From positions 83,220,663 through 83,284,662 of the forward strand of contig NC_089795.1 of assembly GCF_040412425.1 (NCBI RefSeq): a DNA stretch of 64,000 nucleotides, written 5' to 3'. The DNA comes from Macrobrachium rosenbergii (Eukaryota > Arthropoda > Malacostraca > Decapoda > Palaemonidae). The number at the start of each line of letters is the position of its first letter. The first letter of the stretch is position 1. A model generated the notes under the pieces. It did no database searches. It was not told the DNA's origin and saw only the letters and a program-made list of their open reading frames with translations. The position numbers were made by a program, and so were the translations under genes. This document shows, piece by piece, positions 1 through 12,630 of this stretch.

Positions 1-393
1 AGTCCTTTTTATTCCTATATAATCCATGGACATTGCTATATAAAGTACGTTTCTATGATTAATTCTGTGGACCAGGATTAAGTTCAGCCTTGTCGGAAAG
101 AAGCAACAAAGTTAAAAAAGGCATAAAGGAATATTTGCTAACTTAACAAACACAATAACAGGTTTGTTTTTAAGAAGCTGCCAGTATCGCTTTCTCATGA
201 AGGCATTAGGCAGCCAGAAGGAAAGCTTGTCACTTTCCTTTCTGACCCATGAACAGAATCCTGTCTTGTGAGGGAAATACTTGGGTTATATTAGTTGCGC
301 ATGCAGTTGTTACATCTAACCCTTTTAGGGAGAGACTTCGGTCTTAGTTGTGAAGGACCGGATTGACTGACATGAATATTTATTTTTTTTTTT

Positions 394-415
394 CTCTCTC
401 TCTCTCTCTCTCTCT
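394..415 (+). repeat. (CT)11 microsatellite
   Basis: Pure CT dinucleotide run preceded by a T-rich run from about 381. It is the first of about twenty CT tracts on the plus strand. Confidence 0.95.
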
Positions 416-2235
416 ACAACCACATTAGCTGTAGTCAGCACAATCTGTGTGTGTGTGTTGTGTGTTGGTCTGGAACATAGCAGAAGTACTCAGCTGAACA
501 CTTATTCAAAGATTGTCTCCTCTAAAACAAAGGCCAGGGCCAGTATGGGTATAGAATACTATCGATCATCCCTGGATGATGGTATTGCCATCTGCCCACC
601 TTCAATTCATGTTCTTTATGTGGCAAGTATACAATTTCCTTGGACTTTTAGTAGTGTATGGTTTTAACATGTGAGATAAACTGGTTGAGGGCCTTGTCAG
701 CCTTTGCATTCATATGCCAGGCTATATAGAATGTCACAGGAGTCAACCTACCCCTGTTCATAAGTGATCAGAAACTGAGTAGGTATTTTGACAGCCCTCC
801 AGTTTTGCTGCAAGTGCAGACTTCTGGATGTTGCAGAGGTTTACAACCTTGCATGTTCCTAGAAGTTTTGGGACAGTATTGGTCAGTTTCATAAAACGTT
901 CCACCCCCCCCTTATGAGTAAATCTGTAAGAAAGGCAACATTTTGTATTTTTGGAACAAAAACTAAGTTTTAATTTCTTGCATTTTTCCAAGAGATACAA
1001 AGGGGTTTATCATTGTCATATTTCAACCAACCCTGTTGTCTCCGGGTGGGCAGTACCTCTACATTTCAAAGACCTTTTCGAGCTCCTGTTGGGAATACTT
1101 CTGTAAAAGATTATTCTGAATTTTTGATCTAGAAAAATACAAATCACCTAGAAAATTTGGTATAAATTGAATCAGTGTATGTGAAATAAAGAAGAAGTAA
1201 ATTTATTACATTTATTAAAAATTGTATAATGAACATTAAACAAGTGCAACATGAAAACAATATATAAAGCATTTAAGTAAAACATGAACACTTGTAGACC
1301 TGGACTTAGGGTCAGGTAGAACTTGAAAACTTTCAAAGTGCTGTATATTTGCCTCTGTGTATTTCTGTATCTTGTCTAATGGTATATAAAAAGAGATTTG
1401 AATTGGGGAGTGACTAATGTAGCACTGATATTGATGGAATAAAAATCTTGAAGGAAGATGATGTTTGTTGATATTCACAGGTCCTTCCTCATCCGTCCCC
1501 CTCGGTTTATTATCCAAAAGGGTACGACAGATGGCAGCAGGAACATATGTAAAATGCACCTTAAAATAATGCACATTATGGGTAGAATGTCTCATTTGAG
1601 ATCTTTGTCACTAGATCTAACTATCTACAGTATTTATAATCAAGTACTGTATGTACATAGAGTGCTGTTTAAAAGTAATAAATATTTAGTATGTGTAACT
1701 ATAAGAACCTGAATAAACAGAATAATGAAATATACTGTTACATCGAGCTGCTGCAGTGCATTAATCTACCCATGCTGAATTGCCTCCCAGGCCCCATTGC
1801 TGTGCTGTAAGGCCCAAATTCTTAGTTAATTTATTCATTCACAAGTACATCCTTTCCAATATCAATCAATCTGTGTATTTTGCACCCGTTTCTTACGTGT
1901 ATTTCTTCATCCACTGTATTTTGCACCCATTTCATATATTTATTCTTTCATTCATCCTTTCCATTTTATGTTGTCATGCATATTTTGCACCCAAATGTCT
2001 GCTGTATGAACATAAGTATGGACTAGTCACTTGAACTGTATATACAGTATATCCAGTATGTATGCTTATCAAAACATGAAGTAGCAAGTGCACTCTCTCT
2101 CTCTCTTCTTTTTATCTCTCTCTCTCTTTTGCAATACTGTAGTTAATATTGTTAATTTTTTAAGTATTTCTTTTTTTAGTTGTGAAAAATTTTTGTTTGC
2201 CCGTGGTATATTTATTTGCTACGGTTTTTTACATC

Positions 2236-2260
2236 GTTGGCTCTTCCTGTACAGGTAAGT
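2236..2260 (+). promoter_or_regulatory. Candidate recursive (ratchet) splice site at 2254/2255
   Basis: A pyrimidine-rich stretch (GGCTCTTCCTGTACAG, ending at 2254) forms a good 3' splice site. It is followed without any gap by GTAAGT, a perfect 5' splice site at 2255. Such fused AG|GTAAGT sites are the known signature of stepwise removal of very long introns in Drosophila and vertebrates. No open exon follows: the next bases are AT-rich. Chance occurrence cannot be excluded from one sequence, but this is the best-scoring such site I found by eye on either strand. Confidence 0.4.
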
Positions 2261-3764
2261 TATCTTTTTTATAGAAAATTTGTTGCTCATTTCTTTTTAT
2301 TCAACAGGGAAAGATAAAGTTACTGTATTGATAACTGGAAATTTTTTGTGATGCTAGACCACTATAAATTTCTGTTTTGTACGTAGCTAGATGTTAAAAA
2401 ATTTAACAAGCACCATAGAGTATCCCAGTCTTTGTTTGTATTTGAGGGATATCTGATGAATGGTTGAACTAGAAATCTTGTGAACAGACACAAACAGAAA
2501 CATGCAAGTTTGGTAAAGAGAAAAATAACCTACCACCTCCATTGGTAGGTAACTACTTTAGTCTAAGTTGAGTATATAAGCACACTTAATGATGTCACCC
2601 TGATATGGGTGGGAATAGTATGTGTACATCTTGGTACCTGGTGTATGCAATTGCATGTTGATAGTTTTTTCAGGGATTGGGAGTTGACATAAACTTGTGT
2701 ACATTGTTCCATTGTCTTGTCATGGATGACAGTGGAAAACATTTTTGCAGTACTTTTATCATTTATTGATCCAGTACAGCCACTAATGAATGACTCATAA
2801 AGTCTGTTTAATTTTCTACTGTTTATATTCTGCTTCATTTGAAATAAAGGAGCTCTGAGGTTTTAGCTTTCTCATAAGGTACAAAATCTGAATAACAAAG
2901 ACCATACAGTATAGCTTGTACTTTAACATTCAAAAGTATCTCACAGCTAACAGTGATATCATATACTGTACAGTAATTTATAACGAAACCAATGTGATCT
3001 GAACTTTCAGTTCAAATTGAGATAAAATTTTGTTACTCCTTAAAAGGTAGCCTAGAAAAACCCATTACTGTATTATGTATAGAAGTGTGATAGTGGAGGG
3101 GTTTCTGTGTGTCAATGAAGGTTTTAAATTGTCTGTTTTAACATTAGTTCAAATTATGCATTGCCATGACCATAGATACTAATGAAGTTTGGAAATTCTA
3201 AAAATGGAACGTAATCATAATTCTGCATTTATAATATTCAAGGGCGAGGGGTATTTTTATTGAATTTCTAAAATATTCAACTCTCCTAATGTTAACAGTG
3301 CTCTTCCAACTAACAGTACAACTGAATGGTTTTAGGAATATCAAGTAATTGCACATTTTTGGATTTAAAAATTAGATTATGTTCTAATTCTGCTCAATTC
3401 CTATGGCATGGTTCAAGTATTTGAAGTCTCCATGGCAGTTTATGAAAACTGAAGTAGACTGGCCCCAATATTAGCATCTTTATGTATTTAATATGGTTTA
3501 GAATTGATTAATTGACCATTTGAATTATTGTAAATATAACCAGTACGCTATCAAGAAGACTTTTGAAATTCCTATTACAAATTACCAAACATTAATCTGT
3601 CCTGTTGAAAATGAAGTGCCAGTTCAAGAGCATTACGTAAACAGTAAACTGAATTACAGTAACGTCAATAAAAAAGTACAGTATCAGTTCAAAGCATAAA
3701 TTGTAACTAAAGTTGTTATAAAAGTTGGCAAAAAACTAAATATCTCATTCTCAGTAAAACTTAC

Positions 3765-3830
3765 TTCTTACAACCTTTGATTGGGTTGCCTATTTATTTC
3801 TTACAACCCATGATTGGGCTGCCTACAGTA
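3765..3830. repeat. 33-bp tandem duplication
   Basis: Two adjacent copies, starting at 3765 and 3798, share TTCTTACAACC, TGATTGGG and TGCCTA with a few substitutions. This is an old local duplication with no coding content. Confidence 0.8.
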
Positions 3831-6072
3831 CATGTTCCTGACATCCTCCTCTTCTGTTAATGGCTCTTAAATTTTGTTGTGAATCACCACTATTCCAGTG
3901 GGAAAAATCCTCCATAATAGAGGAAGTCAAGCATATCAGTCGTATCTTATTTCTGGCCATGTTCTAGTCAGTTTTAGGTAATTTCTGCAAGTGAAGAAAG
4001 GCCACCCTCCATGTCTCTCAGCTCTCAGTGATACCAAAACGCTCTGATGCTGTATTCACCTATATTCTTTTCTTATAAGGTCAGAGCTTTTTAAAATTTT
4101 TAAAATTAAGAGGAGGAATGGTTCATTGTGATGCGTAATTGATTCCTAATTGTTGGAGACCTTTACTGGGTCAGTCTGTATCAAAGAAAGAAAAGTCCCA
4201 ATATCTGCCACAGTGCTGTACTATCTTCCTTTCTCCAAGAACTTTGAAGCTCGTATTTTGGATTCCCAGTACTATATCTGCTTGAGAAGAGGCAGAGAGT
4301 GATTTTCAGGATGTTATTGAAATGCTCTGGGTGGCTGCTGCATAGCAGTAAGGCCAGACTGTTCAGTGTTTATTTATAAAGTATAATGAGACTTAATGCC
4401 TGTGCCTAAAGAATTCATTCTTAAATGAGGAGAAGAATTGAAACATGCATTTATCATGGTCTGTATTTTGTTTACTGTATTTGTATGATGGAAGGTGGCA
4501 AATTCTGAATCATTGATGTTATCTGCACATCTTTTTATTTTTTCTTCAAGTAGTCATTTTTTAATGTTGAACAAATAGGATATTCATTGTCATATATACT
4601 TCCTGGCATTTCTTCAGTCAGGTTTGACACTTTCAGCTGTACAACTTTCAGCATACCTTGAGGTTATGTAAGAAAATTTGATTACGGTACATCCTAAATG
4701 TTTCAGTCATAATGTCAGGGTTAAAGATGTCCACAAAATAGCTTAAAATTCTTATCAGCATACTAGTAGATCAAATTAAAAATAAACAGTTTTATTTATA
4801 GTGCAGTCATTTAAAAATCCTGTGCACCTGGTGGTAAAAATGAATAAGTGTATAAGAAAGTGTCCAAATTTATATACAGTGCGGTTATCATTAGGCAGTT
4901 ATTTTTATAGTGGAAGAATTTCACAGTGACATGACTGATCTTACGCCTACTGGATAAGCATAGACTTTTGGTCTGAATGCTGTATATACCAGAAAGGTTG
5001 GGCAGGTACTCGTGATTTTTGATGTGCTTGATTTAACCGTCTGAATGGCAAGCTATGTTATTGAAAAAAAAAAATTATGAGAGTAGTTTAAAGCAGTATG
5101 CTAAATATCCAAAACATGTGCATGGTTGAGTGAAACATGGTCTCCCTAACTCTTATCACAAGTGTATTGCTCATTGTATGGCTGAGGGATTTCCTTGGTC
5201 TTCAAGTAAGGTATAAGTACAGTGTATACTTTATATTTTGCTAACCAGTTTTTAGGATGGGTATCCCATGGCACTGCTTGCCTGTATTAAAGGAAAAAAA
5301 TGTTTTACTGGACAATGTTTGCATCTTTATATTTTGTTGGTTTTAATGACTTAGTGTCTGTGCATGGTTAGGATAGACTAAATACTTGGCAGTGTATGGC
5401 AGGGTTGCCATACTGAATATTTTCATTGACTAAGGTATACACTTTTTTTTTTTTTTTTCCTTATACATAATACCAATTTTCCTCTTTATACATAACATCC
5501 CCAGGACGAAAATTGATAAATGAAGGGTCTTTTGATTGGATTATGATTAATATTTGAAGTTAGTAATGGAAGCTGTTGTTATGCACCTGGAAGCCTTTGA
5601 TAAATGCATGAGAACACCTCCAAGTGCACTATTTTAACCGTTTTATGAAACAGAAGACTGCAGATGCTCACCTGTAATGGTTTTACGCTAGGGCTTCCAT
5701 GTGAAATATATATAAATGTACTCAAAATTGAATGCTGAACACATTCATATGATCAGCCAGATGTGTCTGCTGTTTTGATTTGAACAGTCTATGTTGCATT
5801 GTTTTTACCAACAGGGGAATTGTTTCATTTAACACAATTTCCGAGTATACATTCATTTCTGTATCCCTAAAATGAATAATTTTATAAAAATATATCTTGC
5901 TTTTTTACCATACCCAATAATTATTTATTTGATATTCTTGGTACATAGCCTGACACCTTTCAGTAATGCAGTGCACCTATTTTCAAGATGACATATATAA
6001 ACTTTTCATTAACTTGTTAATCTTATTTTAGTAATAATCTGAAAGGTGTACACTGTGACATTTAATTGCTAC

Positions 6073-6600
6073 ATACAGTTGACCTGAGATTTGCAGTGGG
6101 GGTTGTGTACCACTACCCCGGCAAACAGCTCAAATCGATGGGAATACTTAAACCCCTCTAAAATGCTTTATAACTGATATTTGATAGTTCAAACACCAAA
6201 CCAGCTAAAAATGCCTGTACCTGAATATTTTGGTTTTATCACAAAAGTGCATTTAATCATGAAAATGATAGGAAAATACAGTAATTTGTGAATACTTCTC
6301 TTAAAAATACTGCGATAGGCGAATTTCTTACGAATAATGTGTACATATGTTCTATAGAAGAAGCGCTGAAATCATTTATGCTTTTTAAAGCATAAATGAC
6401 ATCAACATGATTTGGTGCTCTTAGTTTCTGGGGTGTTTTTCCTGGAAAAGTAAGAGGCAAGACAGAGTCGTGTAGCCACTCTAGAAAAAATGTACATTCA
6501 TCAGAACTCATTAATCATTATATGCATAATATTTTTGTCCTGAATATTCTCAGAGTTCAGTTTTTGTCTGTTAGACAAAAAGGTAGTATTGTTATTGTGC
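6073..6600. mobile_element. Possible non-coding end of a pogo/Tigger-like DNA transposon
   Basis: The segment begins ACAGTTGACCTGAG and contains an imperfect hairpin at 6090-6125 (TTTGC ... GGGGG paired with CCCC ... GCAAA). The start resembles the CAGTTGACCC-type termini with GGGGGTT/ACCCC hairpins of mammalian pogo/Tigger elements. That comparison is from memory and is the only basis for the family name. A perfect palindrome lies at 6372-6399. No transposase frame is recognisable and I did not find the opposite terminal repeat. It could equally be an unrelated structured repeat. Confidence 0.3.
6372..6399. repeat. Perfect 13-bp-arm palindrome
   Basis: The arm TCATTTATGCTTT and its exact reverse complement AAAGCATAAATGA are separated by 2 bases. 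Such a compact perfect hairpin is unlikely by chance in this AT-rich context and may be internal structure of the surrounding element. Confidence 0.9.
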
Positions 6601-8160
6601 ATAATGCCATCTGGACCCTCAGATGTGTTTGAATAATATGTCCCACTTGATGGATGTACAGTACTGGTCACAGATAAGTTCACATTTATGGAGCATACTT
6701 CCTTTTGTAAACAATATGCTATCTTTGATTGGTCTCCCCATTTGGGTGACTAAGACCTTGAATGGTTTCCTAGAGTATGTCCCTGCCGGACTACGTGGAT
6801 GGTTTTTCCCATTCAGTTTTGTTTGTCAAGTGGTCAACCATGAACATTCCCTTGTGAGGATGACTGGATGTACCAATCTGGCCACAAGTTGAATGGCATT
6901 CAGAGGTGCTGGACTTTCTCATTAATGTGCAGGTGCCAATACTATGCGGCCCACACTGCTTCAGCAACTCCTAATGAGCTGCCACCGGTCTATGGTTACA
7001 ATTTGGCTGGACTATTCATAGCAGATGTCTGCCATGCAAAGTGGGCCATATTCTTTGGTTGGTATTGTGAGAGGGATCTCATTAGTCACTGTACAGCAGA
7101 TGGTAGACTTTCTCATCTACTTACAGAGACAAGGTGCTTTATGTTTCTGTAAAGCTACTGCTCATCCCTTCCAAGGTTTTCTGGTTTAAGGTCTTGAACC
7201 TTTGCCTTGGATGAGGTCTTCATATCCATGAGGATGAGCAGTCTGGTTCACTTTGTAAACTCAGACATCTGTGGTGGGGATTTGACAGTCACTGTCTGCA
7301 TCACCCACCTGCTGTATAAGTCCTCACATAGATTTGGTTAGGATGCCACTTTTAAAAGGTTATTTCCTGCCACCCTTACCATCAGCAGATTAAGCAATAT
7401 GGGTGACCCTGGAGGGGGTTGTCTCTCAGTTCTTATTTGTTTGTGTGGCGACCCCAAACATGACGTAGAGATTTTGATACTTTTTGTCCCCTCCTCTGAG
7501 GCTTTGTGAGTGGTGATTGCAACAAGAATCTGTTGTCTAGTGAAGGCTCTGCTTGCACAGGACTCTGCATCTTTGTCCTGAAGGGTAGATAGTCGTTTGA
7601 TTGTACACTGGCAAGCACTGGGAAGAGATCCAGTAGCAGTGTTACATTCTGTGTTTGGTGATGATTCCAACAAGATGCTGTTTTTGTCTGGTGTTTTCCT
7701 CTGTGTTATCCACAGAGGACTTTTAACATCAAAGGCCAGAGTTATTGTAGTTGTTTTTAGCAGGCATGCACAAGAAAATGATATCCAGTAGCATTTTGCT
7801 CGGCTTTAAAAGGTCATTAGCGGGTGCTTGAGTTGTATGGTGAGAGTAATTGTTCCATACCCTGGGCAAGTGCTTAATAAGTTGAGCAATGCGTTGTTCC
7901 TGGCAATCAGGAGGCACTTCTTTAAAACACCTTCCCCTTGCCACTCAAGTCACCTAAAAGTCCCTGGATACTTTCTCCCCAGAACATGTGGTAGCAAGCT
8001 CAACTTGTGGAGTTGCTCAAGCTCCATTTTGAACAGAACAGCATCTCCCTTAAGGTTTACATTGGTACTTTTTCATTTTAATTTCTTCCATCTGTAGCCT
8101 GCAGACATAGTGCGCTGGTCAAACCAGGTACAGGTGGGAGTTACACAACAGAGCTTGCTT
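6600..8160 (-). other. Patch of broken protein-like frames, identity unresolved
   Basis: Base composition is more balanced than in the flanks and open stretches occur in several frames on both strands, such as minus 7338-7673 and plus 6868-7152. On the minus strand the 6.6-6.9 kb part reads protein-like in shifting frames, with in-frame stops. One run (about 6640-6700) includes TSTVHPSSG, vaguely like the YHPQ(S)NG segment of Ty3/Gypsy integrases. The match is too weak to call a family. It may be the decayed coding part of a transposon, possibly linked to the adjoining 6.07-6.6 kb segment. Confidence 0.25.
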
Positions 8161-9126
8161 TCTAACCTCCTAATAGTTGGTATAATCTTCTAAAATGTTT
8201 TAGATCTTCTGGCCGGGTTGTTTGGGTCTTCGCAGGTAAAGCATATCTGCCAAATGTATAACAGCAGCAGCTTAAGATAAAATCATTTTCACATTACAGA
8301 TATCAAATAAAACCTTTTCGTTACGCAGAATTCCAAGTCTTATTACATAGGTTAACGATTGATAATGTTTTTTACAATTACAAAGAAACGGAATCAGATT
8401 TTCTATTTATGGCATCTCATTTTGGTGGCGTTATGATACTTCACACGGATCCACGTGCGTTTTAAATCCACGGATAGCAGCTTAGATTTTCTCTAGGGAA
8501 CACTTTCGTGGTCACGGTCATCACGGTATATTATGTCTGGAGGTATTTCTAGTTTCTACATATACCTTTGATTTCTTAACATCATAGGTAAAGAATAAAT
8601 TGGTAAGCAAGGAAATATGAAATAAAGCATAACAGTAAGTTTGACAAGAGAAAATAAACATTCGTGATACAGACAGATCTCTCTCTCTCTCTGAAAAATA
8701 ATAGATTGGAAACAATGACTGGAAGAATGCATGGAGCACGAGAGAAAATTCAAAAAGAGGATGACAAGATGTGGCTGTAGACAAGTTGGTTGACAGTTTT
8801 GTCATCAACATAGCTGATAGTTCTGATCAGAGTTTTCTGAATAAATCATATAAAGAGAGGATTAGGCCTACAGGGAAACCTCTCTCTAAAAAAACGCACC
8901 TTGACTTTGATTGAAAAAAAATAGTCTTAAAACTTAAGATGATCACTCCCTCGTTATAGATATAATATAGGCGACAAAGTTTATTTTAATTCGTAATTCG
9001 AAAATGAACAAGAAATATATCACCTATTTCTATAGCATTAATTAAATACTTTTAAGTATCTAAATGTGTAATAATGATAAATGTACATCTCTGCAAGTAC
9101 TGACAAAATAGATAAGGTGATATGTA
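8161..9126. other. Non-coding, nothing recognisable
   Basis: AT-rich sequence with a short CT run near 8680 and no supported gene or RNA. A weak fused splice-like motif, CTTCGCAG|GTAAAG, lies near 8236. Confidence 0.5.
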
Positions 9127-9185
9127 AAAAAAAAAAAAAAAAAAGCTGTAAGATTTAGAAGAGAGAGAGAGAGAGAGAGAGAGAG
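9127..9185. repeat. Poly(A) run followed by (GA)n
   Basis: An A run of about 18 bases begins near 9126. (GA)13 follows at about 9160-9185. This is one of the few GA tracts on the plus strand. Confidence 0.9.
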
Positions 9186-9381
9186 CAGGGCAGAGGGGGA
9201 AGGAGATTAAAGTACCTGGAAATCAAAAGCCCCGAAAATTTTATAAGTATAGCCTCAGGGTTTGTCTCGAAGACATTTAAAGGTCTGTCACACGTGTCAG
9301 TTGCCTGTTTTCGTAAAACTGGCAATGGCAGATCTTTAAAAGCCTCGCCAGATAGATCTATTCGTCGTGGCAAGAGTATAG

Positions 9382-9921
9382 TTGCTAATCCCTCTATTAC
9401 CATTATCACAAGGGTTGGAGGCCAAGGCATTTATTACTGGTCCTCTAATTACACTGGGGGAAAATATAGTTAATCTTATTTTCTTAGAGCATGGCTACAG
9501 TGCAGTCAATCTATGGGACAATTCCCTATCAGCCAGGATATCACATATACCCTGCTGTACAGGTTGTTACGGGAGTCATCCACCCCTTGTTCATGTACAT
9601 GACTTGGAAGCAGTACCATTTGTGTTCTGTGTACATTTCCTCCCATCTAAGAAGGAAAGAACACCATCAGTCATGCACTTTAGACATTACTTCCTGCCCA
9701 AGGAGCTAAGTCCAAGACAGTGCTTGAAATCAGAAAATATTGTAATTAATGTTATTCAGCATGCCAACAATCTTAGGGTACGCAGTATGTGTCATATGAG
9801 AATGGCAGTAAAAATATGTTCTCACCCCAGTTACACTCTACTGTTTCATTTCAAATTTACACATCCTGTAAGTTTACACCGTGATTTAGAAGCCAGTTTA
9901 CAAAAATACTGTTTTTATTGA
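9382..9921 (+). other. 179-codon open frame of unknown significance
   Basis: This is the longest open frame on the plus strand not made of simple repeats, and it lies in AT-rich DNA where stops should be frequent. An overlapping frame (9491-9709, beginning MATVQSIYGTIPYQPGY) is also open. I recognise no domain, signal peptide or catalytic motif in either. No splice sites flank it convincingly and no retrotransposon motif is visible. It may be chance or a remnant of an unknown element. Confidence 0.15.
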
Positions 9922-10122
9922 AAAGGTCATTGATGTACTTGAGGAATGCCCTGGTAGAACAAAAGACGTATACAGTACAGTACTTGGAACATAAAAACAT
10001 GTCCTGTTACAGCAAAAATTAACAGCTCATATGGTTATCTGAGGTTTCATTATAAGGACAAACAAACTTTTTCAAGTGGCACTTCTCCATTACTTTAACA
10101 GCAGACTTTTACTTGCTGGAAG

Positions 10123-10310
10123 AAGTTATGAAATATATGATTCGGAGGATTGTAAAAACAGGTACCAACTCACGTCAAGTCTATTTACCATCAATGAGAG
10201 ATTTTTATTCTTGCCAAAGTCATGAAATGTATGATTCAGAGGATTGTAAAAAACAGTTACAACTCATGTCAAGTCTATTTATCATCAAAGAGAGATTTTT
10301 ATTCTTGCCT
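10123..10310. repeat. 94-bp tandem duplication
   Basis: Two copies, starting at 10123 and 10217, share the core GAGGATTGTAAAAA and AGAGATTTTTATTCTTGCC. About 10 differences separate them. It is non-coding. Confidence 0.9.
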
Positions 10311-10739
10311 TTCATAAGATGTTTGTCAAATTACCAAGCATTTTGTAAGTTTTGGTACAGGGCTCAATAAAAACCATTTTGTATGCATCATTTCAAAAGT
10401 TGCCTGGGTTGGTTTCATTCTCAGTGCAGTGAGTGGAAGATCATGCTTCTTCATTCTGTTCAGGACAGCAGTAATTATACCAATATCATGGGTATATCAA
10501 TGTTGTGTTAATTCAAGGTAAAGTAGGGCATGCCTCCTGTTCTTGCTGTAGGATGTAGTTCAAAAGCTTTAAAACTGAATTCAGAAAAACCAAAGATTTA
10601 CCAATCATAGACCACGATCATGTTTTCCTTTGCGGCACAGCCATTGTATAATTTTGAACACAATTACAATACTTTGAAGATTTGTAAGCCTGGAGAGAGA
10701 GAAACATTGATAAATAAATAGATAGGTGGGAATAGAAAA

Positions 10740-12200
10740 TTCAGGGGACTTCAGCAGAAATCAGGAATGAATTTTGCTGTTTGCTTCAACATGTGGAGAC
10801 CAGAAGGTTCCACAACTGCACTAGGTAAACTTCCCCACATTATAGTTGTAGCCAAGATAAAACTCTTAGTCAACTGATTAGTATTAAACATGATACTAGA
10901 GAACAACACAATGTTTGCCACAGCAGCCTGCCTAATTTTGTGAGCAAACACAGCTAGGTCAAGTAAAGAAGAATACAGAGGATGTTTGTTGTTATAGTAA
11001 ATTTTATGCAACAAATATAATGAATTCACTTTACGTCTATGCCAGAGGTCAACATGTGGTGTTGGCAAAATAAACTTGACTGATGACATAGTGCTATCCA
11101 AGAGTTTGAGACAAGAGTCGGCACTGGGAAGACTGTGCTGAAAAACTACTCCAAAAAAAGAAGAGGAAGACTGAAAACAATTAGTTTTAATATCTTCATC
11201 ACAAAACATTAAAAAATGTATTTAAAGCATACCAACTTTTGAAAAACTATGGAAACCGTGTTATGTAATTTCATGTCAAGAGTCAAACTCATATGAAAAG
11301 TCACAACCAAATATCATTATCTTTAAAAGTCGCTGAGAATTGAAACTGTACCACTTCGATGTATATCAAGATGTAAAGGGAAAAGTGCTCTGGATTGACT
11401 AACTATCATAGTGTGAGTTTAGAAAGGTTAAGCTTCATGTCTCAAAGCCTATTCAAGGGTTCTACAACCGCAGACCTAAGATGCAGAGAAGAAACAACCT
11501 GGAAGAGTAGTATGATTGGCATATGCAAGCAGGTTTTTCTCCAGACCTTGCCACATGTCACTACAATAGGTGAATAGCAAAGGTCCAAGAGCAGTACCTT
11601 GAACCCCCGAAATGTCATTACTAAAGCTACTACATAAATTGGCCATTAATGCAGACCATTTGGGTTTGCGTTATTAAAAATTCATTAAAAATATTAAATA
11701 ACATCCACCAGTTCCCAATAATCTTATCTTTTTGATAAGTGCTTCATGATTCACACAGTCAAAAGCTGCACTAAAAATAAATAACCATGTGTTCCTCTGC
11801 ACTCTCATTAGGAGCATTGCAAGACGGTAGGTATTGATAGAGTGCGCTTAAGTGCCAAGGCCTTTTTGAAACCCAAACTGTAATGCTGGTAGCAGGCTAT
11901 GGTCTTCAACAAACCCACAGAGATGCAATAGAGAGCAGCTTTTCAAAAACCTTTGATGAAACTGGGAGGAATTGAAATTGGCCATTGTTCACAGGGGCAT
12001 GAGGATGGACTTGGTCCCTTAGTTAATGTTGCTGTATTTCCTTTACTCTAAACAGAAGGAAAACTTGCAAATCTAACTATATTCTGAAAATAGTAGTAAT
12101 CTTAGGAACACTGAAATCAGTAGTCATCTTTAAAAAGATGGGTGAGATCCCGTTAGGGGCTATGCCACCATAACTGTCAGTGCACAGCAGCAAAGTTTTG
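10740..12200 (-). mobile_element. Decayed jockey-like non-LTR retrotransposon, reverse transcriptase to C-terminus
   Basis: Read on the minus strand from about 12190 to 10755, the order is that of a jockey-clade reverse transcriptase. First comes a PNGISP block (family GPDGIPP, about 12140-12165), then SSKVFEKLLSI (about 11930-11965), then FSAAFDCVNHEALI (about 11735-11775). GVQGTALGPLLF follows (family GVPQGSVLGPLLF, about 11585-11620), then LLAYANHTTL near 11512-11530. An uninterrupted C-terminal frame (10751-11209) carries HRRKVNSLYLLHKIYY and IMWGSLPSAVV, matching the family's AHRR...LYKIR and LWN.LP tail. Frameshifts and stops separate the blocks. The catalytic YADD is YANH at 11512-11523, and the aspartate expected before FSAAFD is Ile (11776-11778). 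The copy is therefore dead. No endonuclease domain is visible, consistent with 5' truncation. Confidence 0.85.
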
Positions 12201-12223
12201 ACTTCTCTTGATCAGGAGGCCAT

Positions 12224-12425
12224 TTTAAGTGGTTTAGTTATGTGGAGAGAATGAAGGGAGATAAGTAATTGAAAAATGTATGATTTAGAAGTGTTAGGTG
12301 GAAGGAGAATAGGAAGACTTACGAAGAATTGGATAGGCGACATGAAGAGGTATTGTAAATGAAGAGTCTTAATCGAGGAAGCACAAGAGTGTCTGCGAGA
12401 TAGGCATAACTGATGCTGCTTGTTT
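12224..12425 (+). mobile_element. C-terminal tail of a second non-LTR retrotransposon, opposite strand
   Basis: The plus strand reads KWFSYVERMKGDK, the RWFGHVERM signature near the end of many crustacean endonuclease/RT elements. After a frameshift it reads RRIGRLTKNWIGDMKR and then IEEAQECLRDRHN. These match the family's GRRxRGRxRxxW.DD...EEAQ...RDRRNW order. It abuts the jockey-like copy head to head, so two insertions, or one nested in the other, meet near 12.2 kb. Only the last 65 or so codons remain, with at least two stops. Confidence 0.65.
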
Positions 12426-12630
12426 AGTAGTGTTTCTGCTTGCCACCAATTAGCCTTCTGTAGAGGTGTTTGAAATGACCAATTATGAAGATGCCAATGA
12501 CTGTTGTGTTTTTGATGCAACCCCCCAGTAATGAAAATTGGGTAGGTGATGCATACATATACATATATGAACAGCATATGGCCAGGAGGAAATTGAAAGA
12601 AAAGGAGCGAAAGATCTTTTTCCCATACCC

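Larger units (their letters stand above)
1..6060. other. AT-rich non-coding stretch, T-skewed
   Basis: No open frame here exceeds chance expectation and none looks protein-like. The plus strand is rich in T and TG, and TACAGTA/TACTGTA words recur (for example near 1626, 1645, 2040, 2135, 2904 and 2962). Long microsatellites are nearly absent compared with the rest of the window. This fits a long intron or a long 3' untranslated region read on the plus strand; I cannot tell which. Notable items inside are listed separately. Confidence 0.6.
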
